Below, one piece after another: positions 8,658 through 16,119 of a stretch of 64,000 nucleotides of DNA. The stretch lies in the NCBI GenBank assembly GCA_003584705.1, contig AP018536.1, positions 124,001 through 188,000 on the forward strand. Direction: 5' to 3'. The position numbers and the translations under genes are program-made. The notes beneath the pieces were generated by a model that saw only the letters and a list, made by a program, of their open reading frames with translations, had not been told where the DNA came from and did no database searches. Each line of letters starts with the position of its first letter. Position 1 is the stretch's first letter. The DNA is from Lachnospiraceae bacterium GAM79 (GTDB lineage: Bacteria; Bacillota; Clostridia; Lachnospirales; Lachnospiraceae).

Positions 8658-8719
8658 TTACAAGCATTTTTAAGTAACTATCCGGAATCGCAGTCCATAA
8701 GCGGTGTCGGATAGTTACT
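8654..8719 (+). promoter_or_regulatory. Overlapping alternative hairpins after the aminotransferase gene
   Basis: Three copies of the same arm are present: ATAGTTAC (8654-8661), its complement within AGTAACTATCCG (8673-8684), and CGGATAGTTACT (8708-8719). The middle arm can pair with the first (8 bp) or better with the third (12 bp), but not both. The region precedes the truncated trmL start. It could be a terminator/antiterminator pair, but no T run follows. Confidence 0.4.
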
Positions 8720-8734
8720 ATGCTGTAGAGGATA

Positions 8735-8761
8735 AATTATGCATATGATATTACACCAGCC
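8735..8761 (+). repeat. Direct repeat, left copy, bounding the Fic cassette
   Basis: 27 bases identical to 10534-10560 except at one position (G8747 versus T10546). The sequence spans the trmL start codon (ATG at 8739) and begins AATTATGCATAT. Outside it the two sites differ. The two copies enclose a 1.77-kb accessory segment. Confidence 0.8.
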
Positions 8762-8795
8762 TGTACTGGAAAGAGTGCTATTCTTCAATTATTAA
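8739..8795 (+). pseudogene. Truncated 5' fragment of trmL
   Basis: An ATG with a good GAGG site encodes MHMILHQPVLERVLFFNY and stops after 18 codons. The first eight residues match the start of TrmL at 10538 (MHIILHQP), after which the frame is unrelated. This looks like the original trmL start cut off by insertion of the cassette at about 8762, or a partial duplication of it. Confidence 0.7.
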
Positions 8796-8803
8796 ACTAC
8801 TTT

Positions 8804-8870
8804 TATCGGCAAAACAAAAATGAATTTTAAAAGTAAAAAGTTTGAGATATATTGCCGATAGTGATATAAT
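8804..8870 (+). promoter_or_regulatory. Fic gene promoter with 9-bp inverted-repeat operator
   Basis: A -35 TTGAGA (8842-8847), 17-bp spacer and -10 TATAAT (8865-8870) precede the Fic gene. TATCGGCAA (8804-8812) and its exact complement TTGCCGATA (8852-8860) flank the -35; the second half-site lies inside the spacer. This arrangement suits repression by looping or by a dimer. The Fic protein has an N-terminal helix-turn-helix, so autoregulation is plausible but inferred. Confidence 0.6.
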
Positions 8871-8902
8871 ATTTCCGGTGAGCCGTTTTACGGAGGTTGT
8901 GT

Positions 8903-9799
8903 ATGAAATATGTAAATGTAAATGAAATAGCTGCAAAATGGAATTTATCAGAAAGAAGTGTAAGAAATTATTGTGCCCATGGAAAAATTCCGGGGGTAAT
9001 TCTTGATGGGAAAACATGGAGGATTCCGGAGGATGCCGTAAAGCCGGTCAGAAAGAAACGAGCGGAAAAAATAGCAAATGATCTTTTGACCAGATTAAAA
9101 ATGGAAAAGGAAGCAGGGATACCGGGAGGAATATATCATAAGGTTCAGATCGAACTGACATATAATTCGAATCATATGGAAGGTAGCCGCTTGACCCATG
9201 ATCAAACCAGATATATTTTTGAAACGAATACGATTGGAATTCAGGATGAAGTTGTGAATGTGGATGACATTGTTGAAACAGCCAATCATTTCCGATGCAT
9301 TGATCAAATAATAGAGTTAGCAAACTATCCCCTGAGTGAGGCATTTATTAAACAGTTACATTATATTTTGAAATCAGGAACGTCAGATAGTAGAAAAACG
9401 TGGTTTGCTGTTGGTGAGTATAAACGTTTTGAAAATGAGGTCGGAGGAAGCGCAACCGCAAAGCCCGCCGATGTACCCGGAGAAATGCGGAATTTATTAA
9501 AAAGATATAATCTTTCAAAACAAAAGACGTTGAAGGAAATAATACAATTTCATTATGAATTTGAGAAGATACATCCTTTTCAGGATGGAAATGGCCGTGT
9601 TGGAAGATTAATTATGTTTAAGGAGTGCCTCCGTAATGGAATTACCCCTTTTATTATCGAGGATGATATAAAGGAATTCTACTATCGGGGGCTGAAGGAA
9701 TGGAAGAACGAACAGGGATATCTTATGGATACCTGTCTGACTGCTCAGGATAGATTTAAGGTATACATGGATTATTTTGGACTGGAGTATAAGGATTAA
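8903..9799 (+). CDS. Fic family protein, class II, with N-terminal helix-turn-helix
   Basis: 298-residue protein predicted to transfer AMP (or another nucleotide part) to a target protein. Residues 1-50 form a MerR/excisionase-like helix-turn-helix (NEIAAKWNLSERSVRNYCAHGKIPG). SNHMEG (Ser89-Gly94) matches the inhibitory motif [ST]xxxE[GN] and lies N-terminal to the core, defining class II. The catalytic loop HPFQDGNGRVGR starts at about His224 and is fully canonical. CGGAGG precedes ATG 8903; an upstream TTG at 8897 is less likely. It sits alone under its own promoter in a cassette bounded by trmL copies. The family includes toxins and stress regulators; the target is unknown and no separate antitoxin is needed because the inhibitory helix is built in. 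Confidence 0.9.
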   Translation: MKYVNVNEIAAKWNLSERSVRNYCAHGKIPGVILDGKTWRIPEDAVKPVRKKRAEKIANDLLTRLKMEKEAGIPGGIYHKVQIELTYNSNHMEGSRLTHDQTRYIFETNTIGIQDEVVNVDDIVETANHFRCIDQIIELANYPLSEAFIKQLHYILKSGTSDSRKTWFAVGEYKRFENEVGGSATAKPADVPGEMRNLLKRYNLSKQKTLKEIIQFHYEFEKIHPFQDGNGRVGRLIMFKECLRNGITPFIIEDDIKEFYYRGLKEWKNEQGYLMDTCLTAQDRFKVYMDYFGLEYKD

Positions 9800-9976
9800 A
9801 AACTATATTTTTTACGGAATCAGGAATGAATTCAAGTCTTAATTGCATACCGGGTCCCTGAGCCAGCTTCTGGACTCATTAGCGGAATATCCTGCAAAGC
9901 AGGATATAAAGTGCGATAGCACGAATTCGTGAGCTTATGATTGATATAAAAGAAGACAGATAAATTGAGGTGAACT
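9800..9976. other. Intergenic segment with two hairpins
   Basis: No gene is seen. A perfect 9-bp stem, ATATCCTGC (9887-9895) with GCAGGATAT (9899-9907), has an AAA loop. Directly after it GTGCGATAGCAC forms a small hairpin; a 17-base version of it (9908-9924) recurs at about 46806 with one mismatch. Neither has a T run, so they may be RNA processing or repeat remnants rather than terminators. Confidence 0.5.
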
Positions 9977-10510
9977 ATGGATTATCAGGGAGTACTTGGT
10001 CGTTTTACATATGATGACGGAACAGATATCCTGAACCGTGTATCGTCAGTAGAAGCTGGTGATTATCGGGAAAATAGGGATATTATCAACGAGATTGTCC
10101 TGTGGAAGATGAATCGCAGACCGCAGGTGACAGAGGAATTGATAGATGCCATCTTTTCATTAAAGGAGATCAAAACCCCGTTACAGGTACTGACGGATGA
10201 AAAGACAGAGAGGGTTGTAGAAAAATTACTGCAAACGAAGGGGATGCAGCTTCCAATGGCGAGTACGGTATTGCATTTTTATTACCCAGAGATATTCCCC
10301 ATTATTGATCAGAGGGCGTATCGGGAGCTTTATGCTATGGATTATCCCAAAACGATGACGAAGATCCCCATGCTGACAGAGCTCTATCTCAAGTATATAA
10401 AAGATTGTTGGGAGTATCAACAGGAGAAGTGCCCGGAAATTGCATTTTCTCAGATAGATAAAGTCCTGTATCAGTTAGATAAGGAAAAAGGTAATAAAGT
10501 AATATATTAA
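9977..10510 (+). CDS. Hypothetical protein with helix-hairpin-helix-like core
   Basis: 177-residue protein of unknown function. The segment QTKGMQLPMASTVLHFYYP followed by FPIIDQRAYREL resembles the HhH-GPD region of DNA glycosylase-like proteins, where a GxxxxxAS turn is followed by a Pro-x-x-Asp element. I see no clear catalytic Lys/Asp pair, so DNA binding is more likely than glycosylase activity. TTGAGGTG precedes the start. It is 178 bp after the Fic gene, in the same direction and inside the same repeat-bounded cassette. A rearranged copy of its last codons is found at 54031-54090, indicating that it has moved or been copied. Confidence 0.65.
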   Translation: MDYQGVLGRFTYDDGTDILNRVSSVEAGDYRENRDIINEIVLWKMNRRPQVTEELIDAIFSLKEIKTPLQVLTDEKTERVVEKLLQTKGMQLPMASTVLHFYYPEIFPIIDQRAYRELYAMDYPKTMTKIPMLTELYLKYIKDCWEYQQEKCPEIAFSQIDKVLYQLDKEKGNKVIY

Positions 10511-10533
10511 TTGAGCAATAGAACGAAAAGGAG

Positions 10534-10560
10534 AATTATGCATATTATATTACACCAGCC
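10534..10560 (+). repeat. Direct repeat, right copy, at the intact trmL start
   Basis: Pairs with 8735-8761 (26 of 27 identical). Here it runs into the full trmL coding sequence, so the right junction of the cassette coincides with the 5' end of an essential-type tRNA modification gene, as expected for insertion that rebuilds the target gene. Confidence 0.8.
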
Positions 10561-11035
10561 GGAGATCCCGGCAAACACCGGAAATATTGGAAGAACCTGT
10601 GTGGCTACCGGCACCAGCCTGCATCTGATCGAGCCGTTAGGCTTCCGTTTAAATGAAAAAGAGATCAAGAGAGCCGGTATGGACTACTGGCAGCATCTGG
10701 ATGTCACCAGGTATATGAATTTTCAGGAGTTCCGGGAAATGCATCCCGGAGCGAAGATCTGGATGGCAACCACGAAAGCACACCAGACCTACACTGATGT
10801 GAAATTCGAACCGGACGACTATATCATGTTCGGCAAGGAGAGCGCCGGAATCCCGGAAGAGATCCTGGTGGAGCATGAAGAGACCTGCATCCGTATCCCT
10901 ATGCTTCCCGAGATCCGTTCCCTGAATCTGTCCAACTCTGTAGCAATCGTATTATATGAGGCGCTCAGACAGCAGGGGTTTGAGAGCATGCAAAGGGATG
11001 GAGAATTGCACAGACTGCACTGGAAGGAATCATAA
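10538..11035 (+). CDS. trmL: tRNA (cytidine(34)-2'-O)-methyltransferase
   Basis: SPOUT-fold methyltransferase that 2'-O-methylates the wobble base of tRNA-Leu using S-adenosylmethionine. The 165-residue length is typical. Family motifs are HQPEIPANTGNIGRTC (Asn and Arg of motif 1), FGKESAGIPEEIL (motif 2) and RIPMLPEIRSLNLSNSVAIVLYEALRQ (the knot). AAAAGGAG precedes ATG 10538; a TTG at 10511 would add nine residues with no support. Its 5' end is duplicated at 8735. It was probably next to the aminotransferase gene before the Fic cassette arrived. Confidence 0.95.
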   Translation: MHIILHQPEIPANTGNIGRTCVATGTSLHLIEPLGFRLNEKEIKRAGMDYWQHLDVTRYMNFQEFREMHPGAKIWMATTKAHQTYTDVKFEPDDYIMFGKESAGIPEEILVEHEETCIRIPMLPEIRSLNLSNSVAIVLYEALRQQGFESMQRDGELHRLHWKES

Positions 11036-11041
11036 GACTGT

Positions 11042-11083
11042 AAAAGGAACAATTCTGAGGAATTCTGAGGAATGTTCCTTTTT
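11042..11083 (+). terminator. Intrinsic terminator of trmL
   Basis: AAAAGGAACA (11042-11051) pairs with TGTTCCTTTTT (11073-11083). The loop holds two tandem copies of AATTCTGAGG. The arm ends in five T and overlaps the first of the 33-bp repeats. Confidence 0.7.
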
Positions 11084-11164
11084 GATTGGAAAAAATGTAT
11101 TAAATCATAAAATATTGGTCAGAAAAAATGTTGAATATACAATTGATTTGATCGGAAAAAATGT
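11082..11164 (+). repeat. Three repeats with exact 33-bp period before the ATPase gene
   Basis: The motif TTGRTYNGAAAAAATGT occurs at 11082-11098, 11115-11131 and 11148-11164, so the starts are exactly 33 bp apart, about three helical turns. The third copy's TTGATC is spaced 18 bp from TATATT (11172-11177), making it a usable -35 for the ATPase gene. Likely a tandem operator or promoter array; the binding protein is unknown. Confidence 0.7.
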
Positions 11165-11198
11165 GGTAAACTATATTATGTAAGAAAGGAGGCCGCCA

Positions 11199-12488
11199 AT
11201 GAAACGATTTGCCATGGAACAATTACAAAGCTGGAAAGAAAAGGGAAAAAGAAAGCCCATGATTATTATGGGCGCAAGACAGGTGGGAAAAACATGGTTA
11301 ATGAAGGAATTCGGAAGACAATTTTTCCCCAAAGTGGCATATGTATCCTTTTATAATAATAAGAGAATGAGCGATGTCTTTGAGATGGATTTTGACATTC
11401 AGAGAATTCTTATGAATCTTAATATCGAAACAGGGGTCACAATTACTCCCGGGGATACGTTGATCATTCTGGATGAAATTCAGGATGCACCGAGAGTCCT
11501 GGAATCTCTGAAGTATTTCTGCGAAGATGCACCGGAGTATCATGTTCTTGCAGCGGGGTCCCTGTTAGGAGTAGCGATTCATCAGGGAGTATCTTATCCG
11601 GTAGGCAAGGTGGAACTGTTGGACCTCTATCCTTTGAATTTTAGGGAATTTCTATGCGCCATGGGGGAAGAAGCTTTGTCTGGGGCATTGGACAGCAAGG
11701 ACTTTTCCATTATAGACAACTTTTCAGATAAATACCTATTTTGGCTAAAAAATTATTATTATACCGGTGGAATGCCTGCAGTAGTTGACCTTTTCAGAGA
11801 GCAGAAGGACTATGCCGGTGTTCGGGAGTTACAAAAAGACATAGTACGTCAGTACCGGGGAGACTTTGGAAAACATATAGATGCCAAAGATCTTCCCAGA
11901 ATTCGTATGGTATGGGAATCCATTCCGATACAGTTGGCAAAGGAAAATAAGAAATTTTTCTTCGGACAGATAAAAAAAGGTGCCAGAAGTGCAGATTTTG
12001 AAATTGCGATACAGTGGCTCTTGGATTGCGGACTGATTTACAAGGTAAATCGTGTGAATGAGCCACATGTACCGCTGGCTGCATACAAAGAGATGAACGT
12101 ATATAAACTGTTTGTACTGGATGTAGGACTGCTGGGGGCAATGAGTGATTTAGATGCCATGAGTATTCTGGAGGGCAATGATATTTTTGTTGAATTTAAA
12201 GGCGCATTGACGGAACAATACGTATTACAACAGATTATTTCGGATACAAAATATACACCTTATTATTACGGAACGGAAAAAGCAACCTTTGAACAGGATT
12301 TTATGATACAAATGGGAAAAGATGTTGTTCCCATCGAAGTAAAAGCAGAGACAAACCTGAAATCGCAGAGCCTGAAATGTTATTGTGAAAAATATCATCC
12401 GCAGAAAGCTATCCGCTTTTCGGCAAAGAAATATATTGATCAGGGTTGGATGAAAAATGTACCGTTATATGCGGTGTGCACTTTGTAA
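11199..12488 (+). CDS. AAA_14/DUF4143 ATP-binding protein
   Basis: 429-residue ATPase. Walker A is GARQVGKT (residues 25-32) and Walker B is LIILDEIQDAP (about 88-98). The AAA_14 domain is followed by a DUF4143 C-terminal half (IQWLLDCGLIYKVNRV, LFVLDVGLLGAM, GALTEQYVLQQI, PIEVKAETNLKSQSLKCY), which has a restriction-endonuclease-like core with a possible D-ExK pattern around QDFMIQMGKDVVPIEVKAE. AAAGGAGG gives the start. These proteins are often multicopy and accessory in gut Clostridia; their function is unproven. It is preceded by a terminator and the 33-bp repeats, so it is a single-gene unit. Confidence 0.88.
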   Translation: MKRFAMEQLQSWKEKGKRKPMIIMGARQVGKTWLMKEFGRQFFPKVAYVSFYNNKRMSDVFEMDFDIQRILMNLNIETGVTITPGDTLIILDEIQDAPRVLESLKYFCEDAPEYHVLAAGSLLGVAIHQGVSYPVGKVELLDLYPLNFREFLCAMGEEALSGALDSKDFSIIDNFSDKYLFWLKNYYYTGGMPAVVDLFREQKDYAGVRELQKDIVRQYRGDFGKHIDAKDLPRIRMVWESIPIQLAKENKKFFFGQIKKGARSADFEIAIQWLLDCGLIYKVNRVNEPHVPLAAYKEMNVYKLFVLDVGLLGAMSDLDAMSILEGNDIFVEFKGALTEQYVLQQIISDTKYTPYYYGTEKATFEQDFMIQMGKDVVPIEVKAETNLKSQSLKCYCEKYHPQKAIRFSAKKYIDQGWMKNVPLYAVCTL

Positions 12489-12520
12489 TGAGTGGATAAA
12501 AGTACAAGGAGAAAATATTT

Positions 12521-13015
12521 ATGCAGATCCATGATACAGCATTTATAGCGCCCGGTGCGGTGGTGCTGGGAGATGTGACGATCGGAGAAAACAGCGGGAT
12601 TTGGTACAATGCGGTGGTCCGGGGCGACAGAGATTCTATCGTCATCGGAAAAGAGAGTAATATTCAGGACAATGCGGTCGTGCATCTGGGCAGCGGATAT
12701 CCGGTGGAGATCGGAGACCATGTGACCATAGGACATGGAGCCATCGTCCATGGCTGTAAGATCGGCGACAATACCATGATCGGCATGGGTGCCATTTTGA
12801 TGAACGGCTGTAAGATCGGGAAGAACTGTATCATCGGTGCCGGAGCGCTGGTGACACAGAATGTGGAGATTCCGGATAATTCACTGGTTATTGGGAATCC
12901 TGGGAAAGTAAAACGGGAGGTTACCAAAGAAGAGATCCGGCGGAATCTGGAGAATGCGCAGCTTTATGTGGAAGAAGCGCAGGAAGAAATGAAAGCCGCT
13001 GCACATAATGAGTAA
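12521..13015 (+). CDS. Gamma-carbonic-anhydrase-like left-handed beta-helix protein
   Basis: 164-residue trimeric hexapeptide-repeat protein. Repeats of the type [LIV]GxxxxI run from about residue 10 to 130 (GDVTIGENSGIWYNAVVRGD, VTIGHGAIVHGCKIGDNTMI). His residues in NAVVHLG and TIGHGAIVHG fit the three zinc ligands of the gamma class. The gatekeeper Glu residues of the Methanosarcina enzyme are not evident, as in most bacterial YrdA/PaaY relatives, so activity is uncertain. A good AAGGAG precedes the start. Confidence 0.85.
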   Translation: MQIHDTAFIAPGAVVLGDVTIGENSGIWYNAVVRGDRDSIVIGKESNIQDNAVVHLGSGYPVEIGDHVTIGHGAIVHGCKIGDNTMIGMGAILMNGCKIGKNCIIGAGALVTQNVEIPDNSLVIGNPGKVKREVTKEEIRRNLENAQLYVEEAQEEMKAAAHNE

Positions 13016-13024
13016 TGCAGCGGC
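12995..13024. terminator. GC-rich hairpin at the end of the beta-helix gene
   Basis: GCCGCTGCA (12995-13003) pairs with TGCAGCGGC (13016-13024), covering the stop codon. The T run is weak. It lies between two convergent genes and may serve both. Confidence 0.5.
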
Positions 13025-13041
13025 CTTGCTTAACAAATAAA

Positions 13042-13794
13042 TTAGTATACAGAAATTCCCTTTGCTGTGAAAAATTGTTTCTGTTCCTGTGACAGTTGAT
13101 GGTCACTGACTAAAATGTCAATCTGCTCTGCAGTGCAGATACGATGCGTATTGATCAAACCATATTTTCCGGAATCCATAAGAACCATTACATGACGGGA
13201 ATGTGATAATGCAATTCTTTTTAAAAAGCAATCAGCTTCTGATTCACAGGAAAAACCAAATTCAGGGCTGAAACTTGTGGTTCCCAGAATGCATATGTCG
13301 AAATGATAATTCTGTGCCTGCAATACTGCCTGAGGACCTGCGACGCTTAAGCTATAGCGGTTCATTTCTCCACCTAATAAATGCACTTTTGGCTGTGACA
13401 GTCTGGATAGTTCTGTTGCACAACTGATACCACAGGTATATATTTCATAGGCTGCATCCGGAAGCGTACGACAAAATAATGTTGTTGTAGATCCAGAATC
13501 AATGAAAAGGGTTGCATTATGAGGAAGAAGGTTCACGGCTTTCTGCGCAATCTCTAATTTTTCCGATTGTTTTCTGGTAGCACGGGCGAGATATAATCCA
13601 TCGGTGCCGGCTAATGTCTCCACACTGCGGGCACCTCCATGAATACGGATTACTTTTCCCATTTCATCCAGATATTTTAAGTCAGTACGAAGTGTCATAT
13701 CAGAAATATCGGGAAAAGATTCCTTTAATTTAGAAAAGGAAATTTGTCCTTCCTCGTTAATTAATGCAACGATTTGCTCTCTGCGCCTTATCAA
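13042..13794 (-). CDS. DeoR family transcriptional regulator of the sugar locus
   Basis: 250-residue repressor. The N-terminal DeoR-type helix-turn-helix (about 1-55; QISFSKLKESFPDISDMTLRTDLKYL) is followed by the sugar-phosphate sensor domain (about 75-230), which has the conserved DSGSTT-like phosphate loop (FIDSGSTTTLF) and DKSGK-like segment (VLMDSGKYG). The start is TTG at 13794, supported by AGGAGG eight bases upstream. It is last in the leftward operon, 18 bp after the dehydrogenase. It probably controls both arms of the divergent locus and responds to a phosphorylated intermediate. Confidence 0.87.
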   Translation of the reverse strand: MIRRREQIVALINEEGQISFSKLKESFPDISDMTLRTDLKYLDEMGKVIRIHGGARSVETLAGTDGLYLARATRKQSEKLEIAQKAVNLLPHNATLFIDSGSTTTLFCRTLPDAAYEIYTCGISCATELSRLSQPKVHLLGGEMNRYSLSVAGPQAVLQAQNYHFDICILGTTSFSPEFGFSCESEADCFLKRIALSHSRHVMVLMDSGKYGLINTHRICTAEQIDILVSDHQLSQEQKQFFTAKGISVY

Positions 13795-13812
13795 AAATAG
13801 TACCTCCTATTT

Positions 13813-15066
13813 TTATGCCCAGTGGGCTAAAAGATATTCTTCTGCCTCTGGACACCATAATCCACCGTGTGCTTGTGTGATATTATACAAATCTCTAAAT
13901 CTGAAATCTTTTTCCCCAAGAGACTTAAAATCTTCAATAGCAGTTAAAGGCATATCAATATGGGTATAGATAAGCTTTTTACCACCGGGAATCTTGGGAA
14001 GATTTAAAGTAGTATCAGCAGCAACATTTAATCCGCCAATATGAGTAACCATAACAGAAGGATGAATCAATCCGGCCGCAGACATTTGTAATGATTCTTT
14101 AATATCATCCGTATTACCACCTGTAGTACCAATTACATGATTAGCATTGTAATGTACATTGTAATAATTTAGGGATGCAGAAAATTGTTTGTCTGTAGGT
14201 CCTGCAAAAAAGTTCAGACAGCCGTCTTTTCCTAAAATTGATGAGGATAATTCACAAATACTGGCAATGGGAGCCATACAAAATACATCATCATAACCAA
14301 GAGGAGAAAACTGCAGCAGATAAGCACTGACATCGGCAATAGCTGAAGTATTCTCAAACCGGATTGTGATTCCTATTTTAGCATATTCTTCAGTGGGGAA
14401 GAATTTCCTGGCACGGGATAAACGTTCCTCATTGATATCTGTTACTACAAGAAGGCTTGGATGGTTCTCTATATGAAGTGCATAATCAATCAGCCCAAGC
14501 CCCATAGGCCCGGCAGCGGCAAGAGCACACATGGAACCGCCCTTTTTAATTCCCATTTCATGGACATAACTGCCCGGCTCTGAGTGATAGCATGCATGCA
14601 TAGCACCTATGCAGCAGGACATAGGCTCAGCCAGGGAAGCCTCATAATAAGCACGCCCATGATATTCCATGAGACACCCCAATTCCATTACCTCATTAGG
14701 AATAATGCAGTAGGTACAATCACCACCAAAGAATTCATAGGAATATCCAGGAGACCACATGGTTCCTTTATAATTCAAAGCAGGCTGTTGGGCAAAGCGC
14801 ATACCCGGTTTGAACTGATTCTGCCATTTTTTACCTACTTTGATAATGTCACCGGCAAATTCGTGCCCCATTATGGTAGGATGGGTATCTACATTTTGGG
14901 GAACACGCTTGTGCGCCTTACCTTGAATAGCACATTTGTAAGTGGACATACAGATACTATCAGAAACAATCTTTACCAGAATTTCATCATCTTTGATTTC
15001 GGGAAGTTCGAATTCTTCTGTTCTTAAATCGTTAGCACCATACAATCTGACTGCTTTTGTTTTCAT
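13813..15066 (-). CDS. Zinc-type dehydrogenase similar to L-sorbose-1-phosphate reductase
   Basis: 417-residue medium-chain dehydrogenase. Catalytic zinc ligands fit Cys39 (SDSICMSTYK) and His68-Glu69 (MGHEFAGDI). The four-Cys structural zinc lobe is absent, as in sorbitol-6-phosphate/sorbose-1-phosphate reductases. ALAAAGPMGLGLIDYA is the nucleotide-binding turn. It begins five bases after the PfkB kinase gene. The family converts a ketose phosphate to a sugar-alcohol phosphate, or the reverse, with NAD(P). The substrate here is inferred to be the same ketose phosphate seen by the adjacent kinase. Confidence 0.78.
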   Translation of the reverse strand: MKTKAVRLYGANDLRTEEFELPEIKDDEILVKIVSDSICMSTYKCAIQGKAHKRVPQNVDTHPTIMGHEFAGDIIKVGKKWQNQFKPGMRFAQQPALNYKGTMWSPGYSYEFFGGDCTYCIIPNEVMELGCLMEYHGRAYYEASLAEPMSCCIGAMHACYHSEPGSYVHEMGIKKGGSMCALAAAGPMGLGLIDYALHIENHPSLLVVTDINEERLSRARKFFPTEEYAKIGITIRFENTSAIADVSAYLLQFSPLGYDDVFCMAPIASICELSSSILGKDGCLNFFAGPTDKQFSASLNYYNVHYNANHVIGTTGGNTDDIKESLQMSAAGLIHPSVMVTHIGGLNVAADTTLNLPKIPGGKKLIYTHIDMPLTAIEDFKSLGEKDFRFRDLYNITQAHGGLWCPEAEEYLLAHWA

Positions 15067-15071
15067 TAAAA

Positions 15072-16004
15072 TTATACCTCCATAATTTTTACTTGTCCAT
15101 ATAGAGAATTTACAGTGTCCAGAGGGGGAACCTGTGTGCCACCCATAGTTACACTTGCAGAACCGAAGGCGACAGCAAGCCTGCAGGCATCCAGTGCAGA
15201 ACGCTTTTGAGATTCACAATAAGCGAGAGCAGCAACCATGGAATCACCTGCACCTACGGTACTGGCTACGTCTACTTTAGGGCAGAAAGCCCGGTAACAA
15301 TGATCCGCATCGACATAAATGGCACCATTATCTCCCATAGATACCATTACTTTTTGGATTCCCTGATGTATCAGTTTCAAGGCTGCGTCAATTACATCTT
15401 CATCAGAAGATAAAGTCTGGCCACAATAAGAAGAAAGCTCATCTATATTAGGCTTGATCAGATAGGGATGAGCCAGAACACCTTTGAGGAAACCTTCACC
15501 ATCAGCATCAAGGAAAGTTTTTACCTTTTGAGCATTGGCAAACCGGATCAGCTCCTCGTATACCATGTCAGGAAGGCCTTTTGGTATAGAGCCTGCCAAT
15601 ATAAGACAGTCACCCTCTTTGATATTGGAAAACAAAGTATCTTTAAATAAAGAATAGTTTTGTTCAGTAATAAGAGGCCCAGGTTCATTAATATCCGTAT
15701 TTGAATGGTTTAGTGGATCAATAATCTTCAGATTCGTTCTTGTATCGCCTTCCACATGGGTTACAAGTGGCTGAATCAGGGGATGCTTCATAATAAAATC
15801 TTCAATATATTGTCCGGAAGAACCGCCGGAGAGCAGAACCGCAGTACTGGGTTCATTCATTGCTTCCAGACATTTAGATACATTTAATCCTTTGCCGCCA
15901 GCATCCTGACGAATGCATTGTATTCTATTTACAGTACCTGCTTTAAAATCTGGAATTACTACCGTTTTATCTACAGCAGGATTTAAGGTAACAGTAAATA
16001 TCAT
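15072..16004 (-). CDS. PfkB family 1-phosphofructokinase / tagatose-6-phosphate kinase-like
   Basis: 310-residue ribokinase-fold kinase of the FruK/LacC branch. It begins IFTVTLNPAVDKTV, has the Gly-rich signature DAGGKGLNVSKCL, and the second signature TVGAGDSMVAAL with catalytic base Asp254. LILAGSIPKGLP is also typical. GGAGG precedes the start. It would phosphorylate a ketose monophosphate to a bisphosphate. No aldolase for the product is seen in the window. It is first gene of the leftward operon and faces the FAD oxidoreductase across a 155-bp shared promoter. Confidence 0.85.
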   Translation of the reverse strand: MIFTVTLNPAVDKTVVIPDFKAGTVNRIQCIRQDAGGKGLNVSKCLEAMNEPSTAVLLSGGSSGQYIEDFIMKHPLIQPLVTHVEGDTRTNLKIIDPLNHSNTDINEPGPLITEQNYSLFKDTLFSNIKEGDCLILAGSIPKGLPDMVYEELIRFANAQKVKTFLDADGEGFLKGVLAHPYLIKPNIDELSSYCGQTLSSDEDVIDAALKLIHQGIQKVMVSMGDNGAIYVDADHCYRAFCPKVDVASTVGAGDSMVAALAYCESQKRSALDACRLAVAFGSASVTMGGTQVPPLDTVNSLYGQVKIMEV

Positions 16005-16039
16005 ACAAAATCACCTCCTTATAAATTTTTGTTACGACA

Positions 16040-16068
16040 ACTATATCACAAATAAACTTTTGTTTCAA
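16040..16068 (-). promoter_or_regulatory. Leftward promoter of the PfkB operon
   Basis: On the minus strand -35 TTGAAA (complement of 16063-16068), exactly 17 bp, then -10 TATAGT (complement of 16040-16045). TTTTGTT-C-ACAA-like direct repeats at about 16027 and 16058 (31 bp apart) overlap it and are candidate DeoR operators. Confidence 0.65.
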
Positions 16069-16090
16069 CAATTAAATTTAAAAAAACATG

Positions 16091-16119
16091 TTGAAATAAA
16101 ACCTACTATGCGCTATAAT
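16091..16119 (+). promoter_or_regulatory. Rightward promoter of the FAD oxidoreductase operon
   Basis: -35 TTGAAA (16091-16096), 17-bp spacer, -10 TATAAT (16114-16119). The -35 is one arm of an inverted repeat, TTTCAACA (16063-16070) and TGTTGAAA (16089-16096); the other arm is the -35 of the leftward promoter. AACAAAAG at 16128-16135, downstream of the -10, is an inverted copy of the CTTTTGTT motif. Confidence 0.7.

Noticed and set aside
11082..11164. CRISPR array
   Set aside because: Only three degenerate 17-base repeats with 16-base AT-rich gaps and no cas genes; spacing and promoter position fit operators. No CRISPR array was seen anywhere in the window.
10956..11183. Open frame across the 33-bp repeats with repeated LIGKN/LVRKN peptides
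   Set aside because: The repetition in the peptide follows from the 33-bp (11-codon) DNA period; the frame starts inside trmL and lacks a ribosome site. The DNA repeat is the better explanation.
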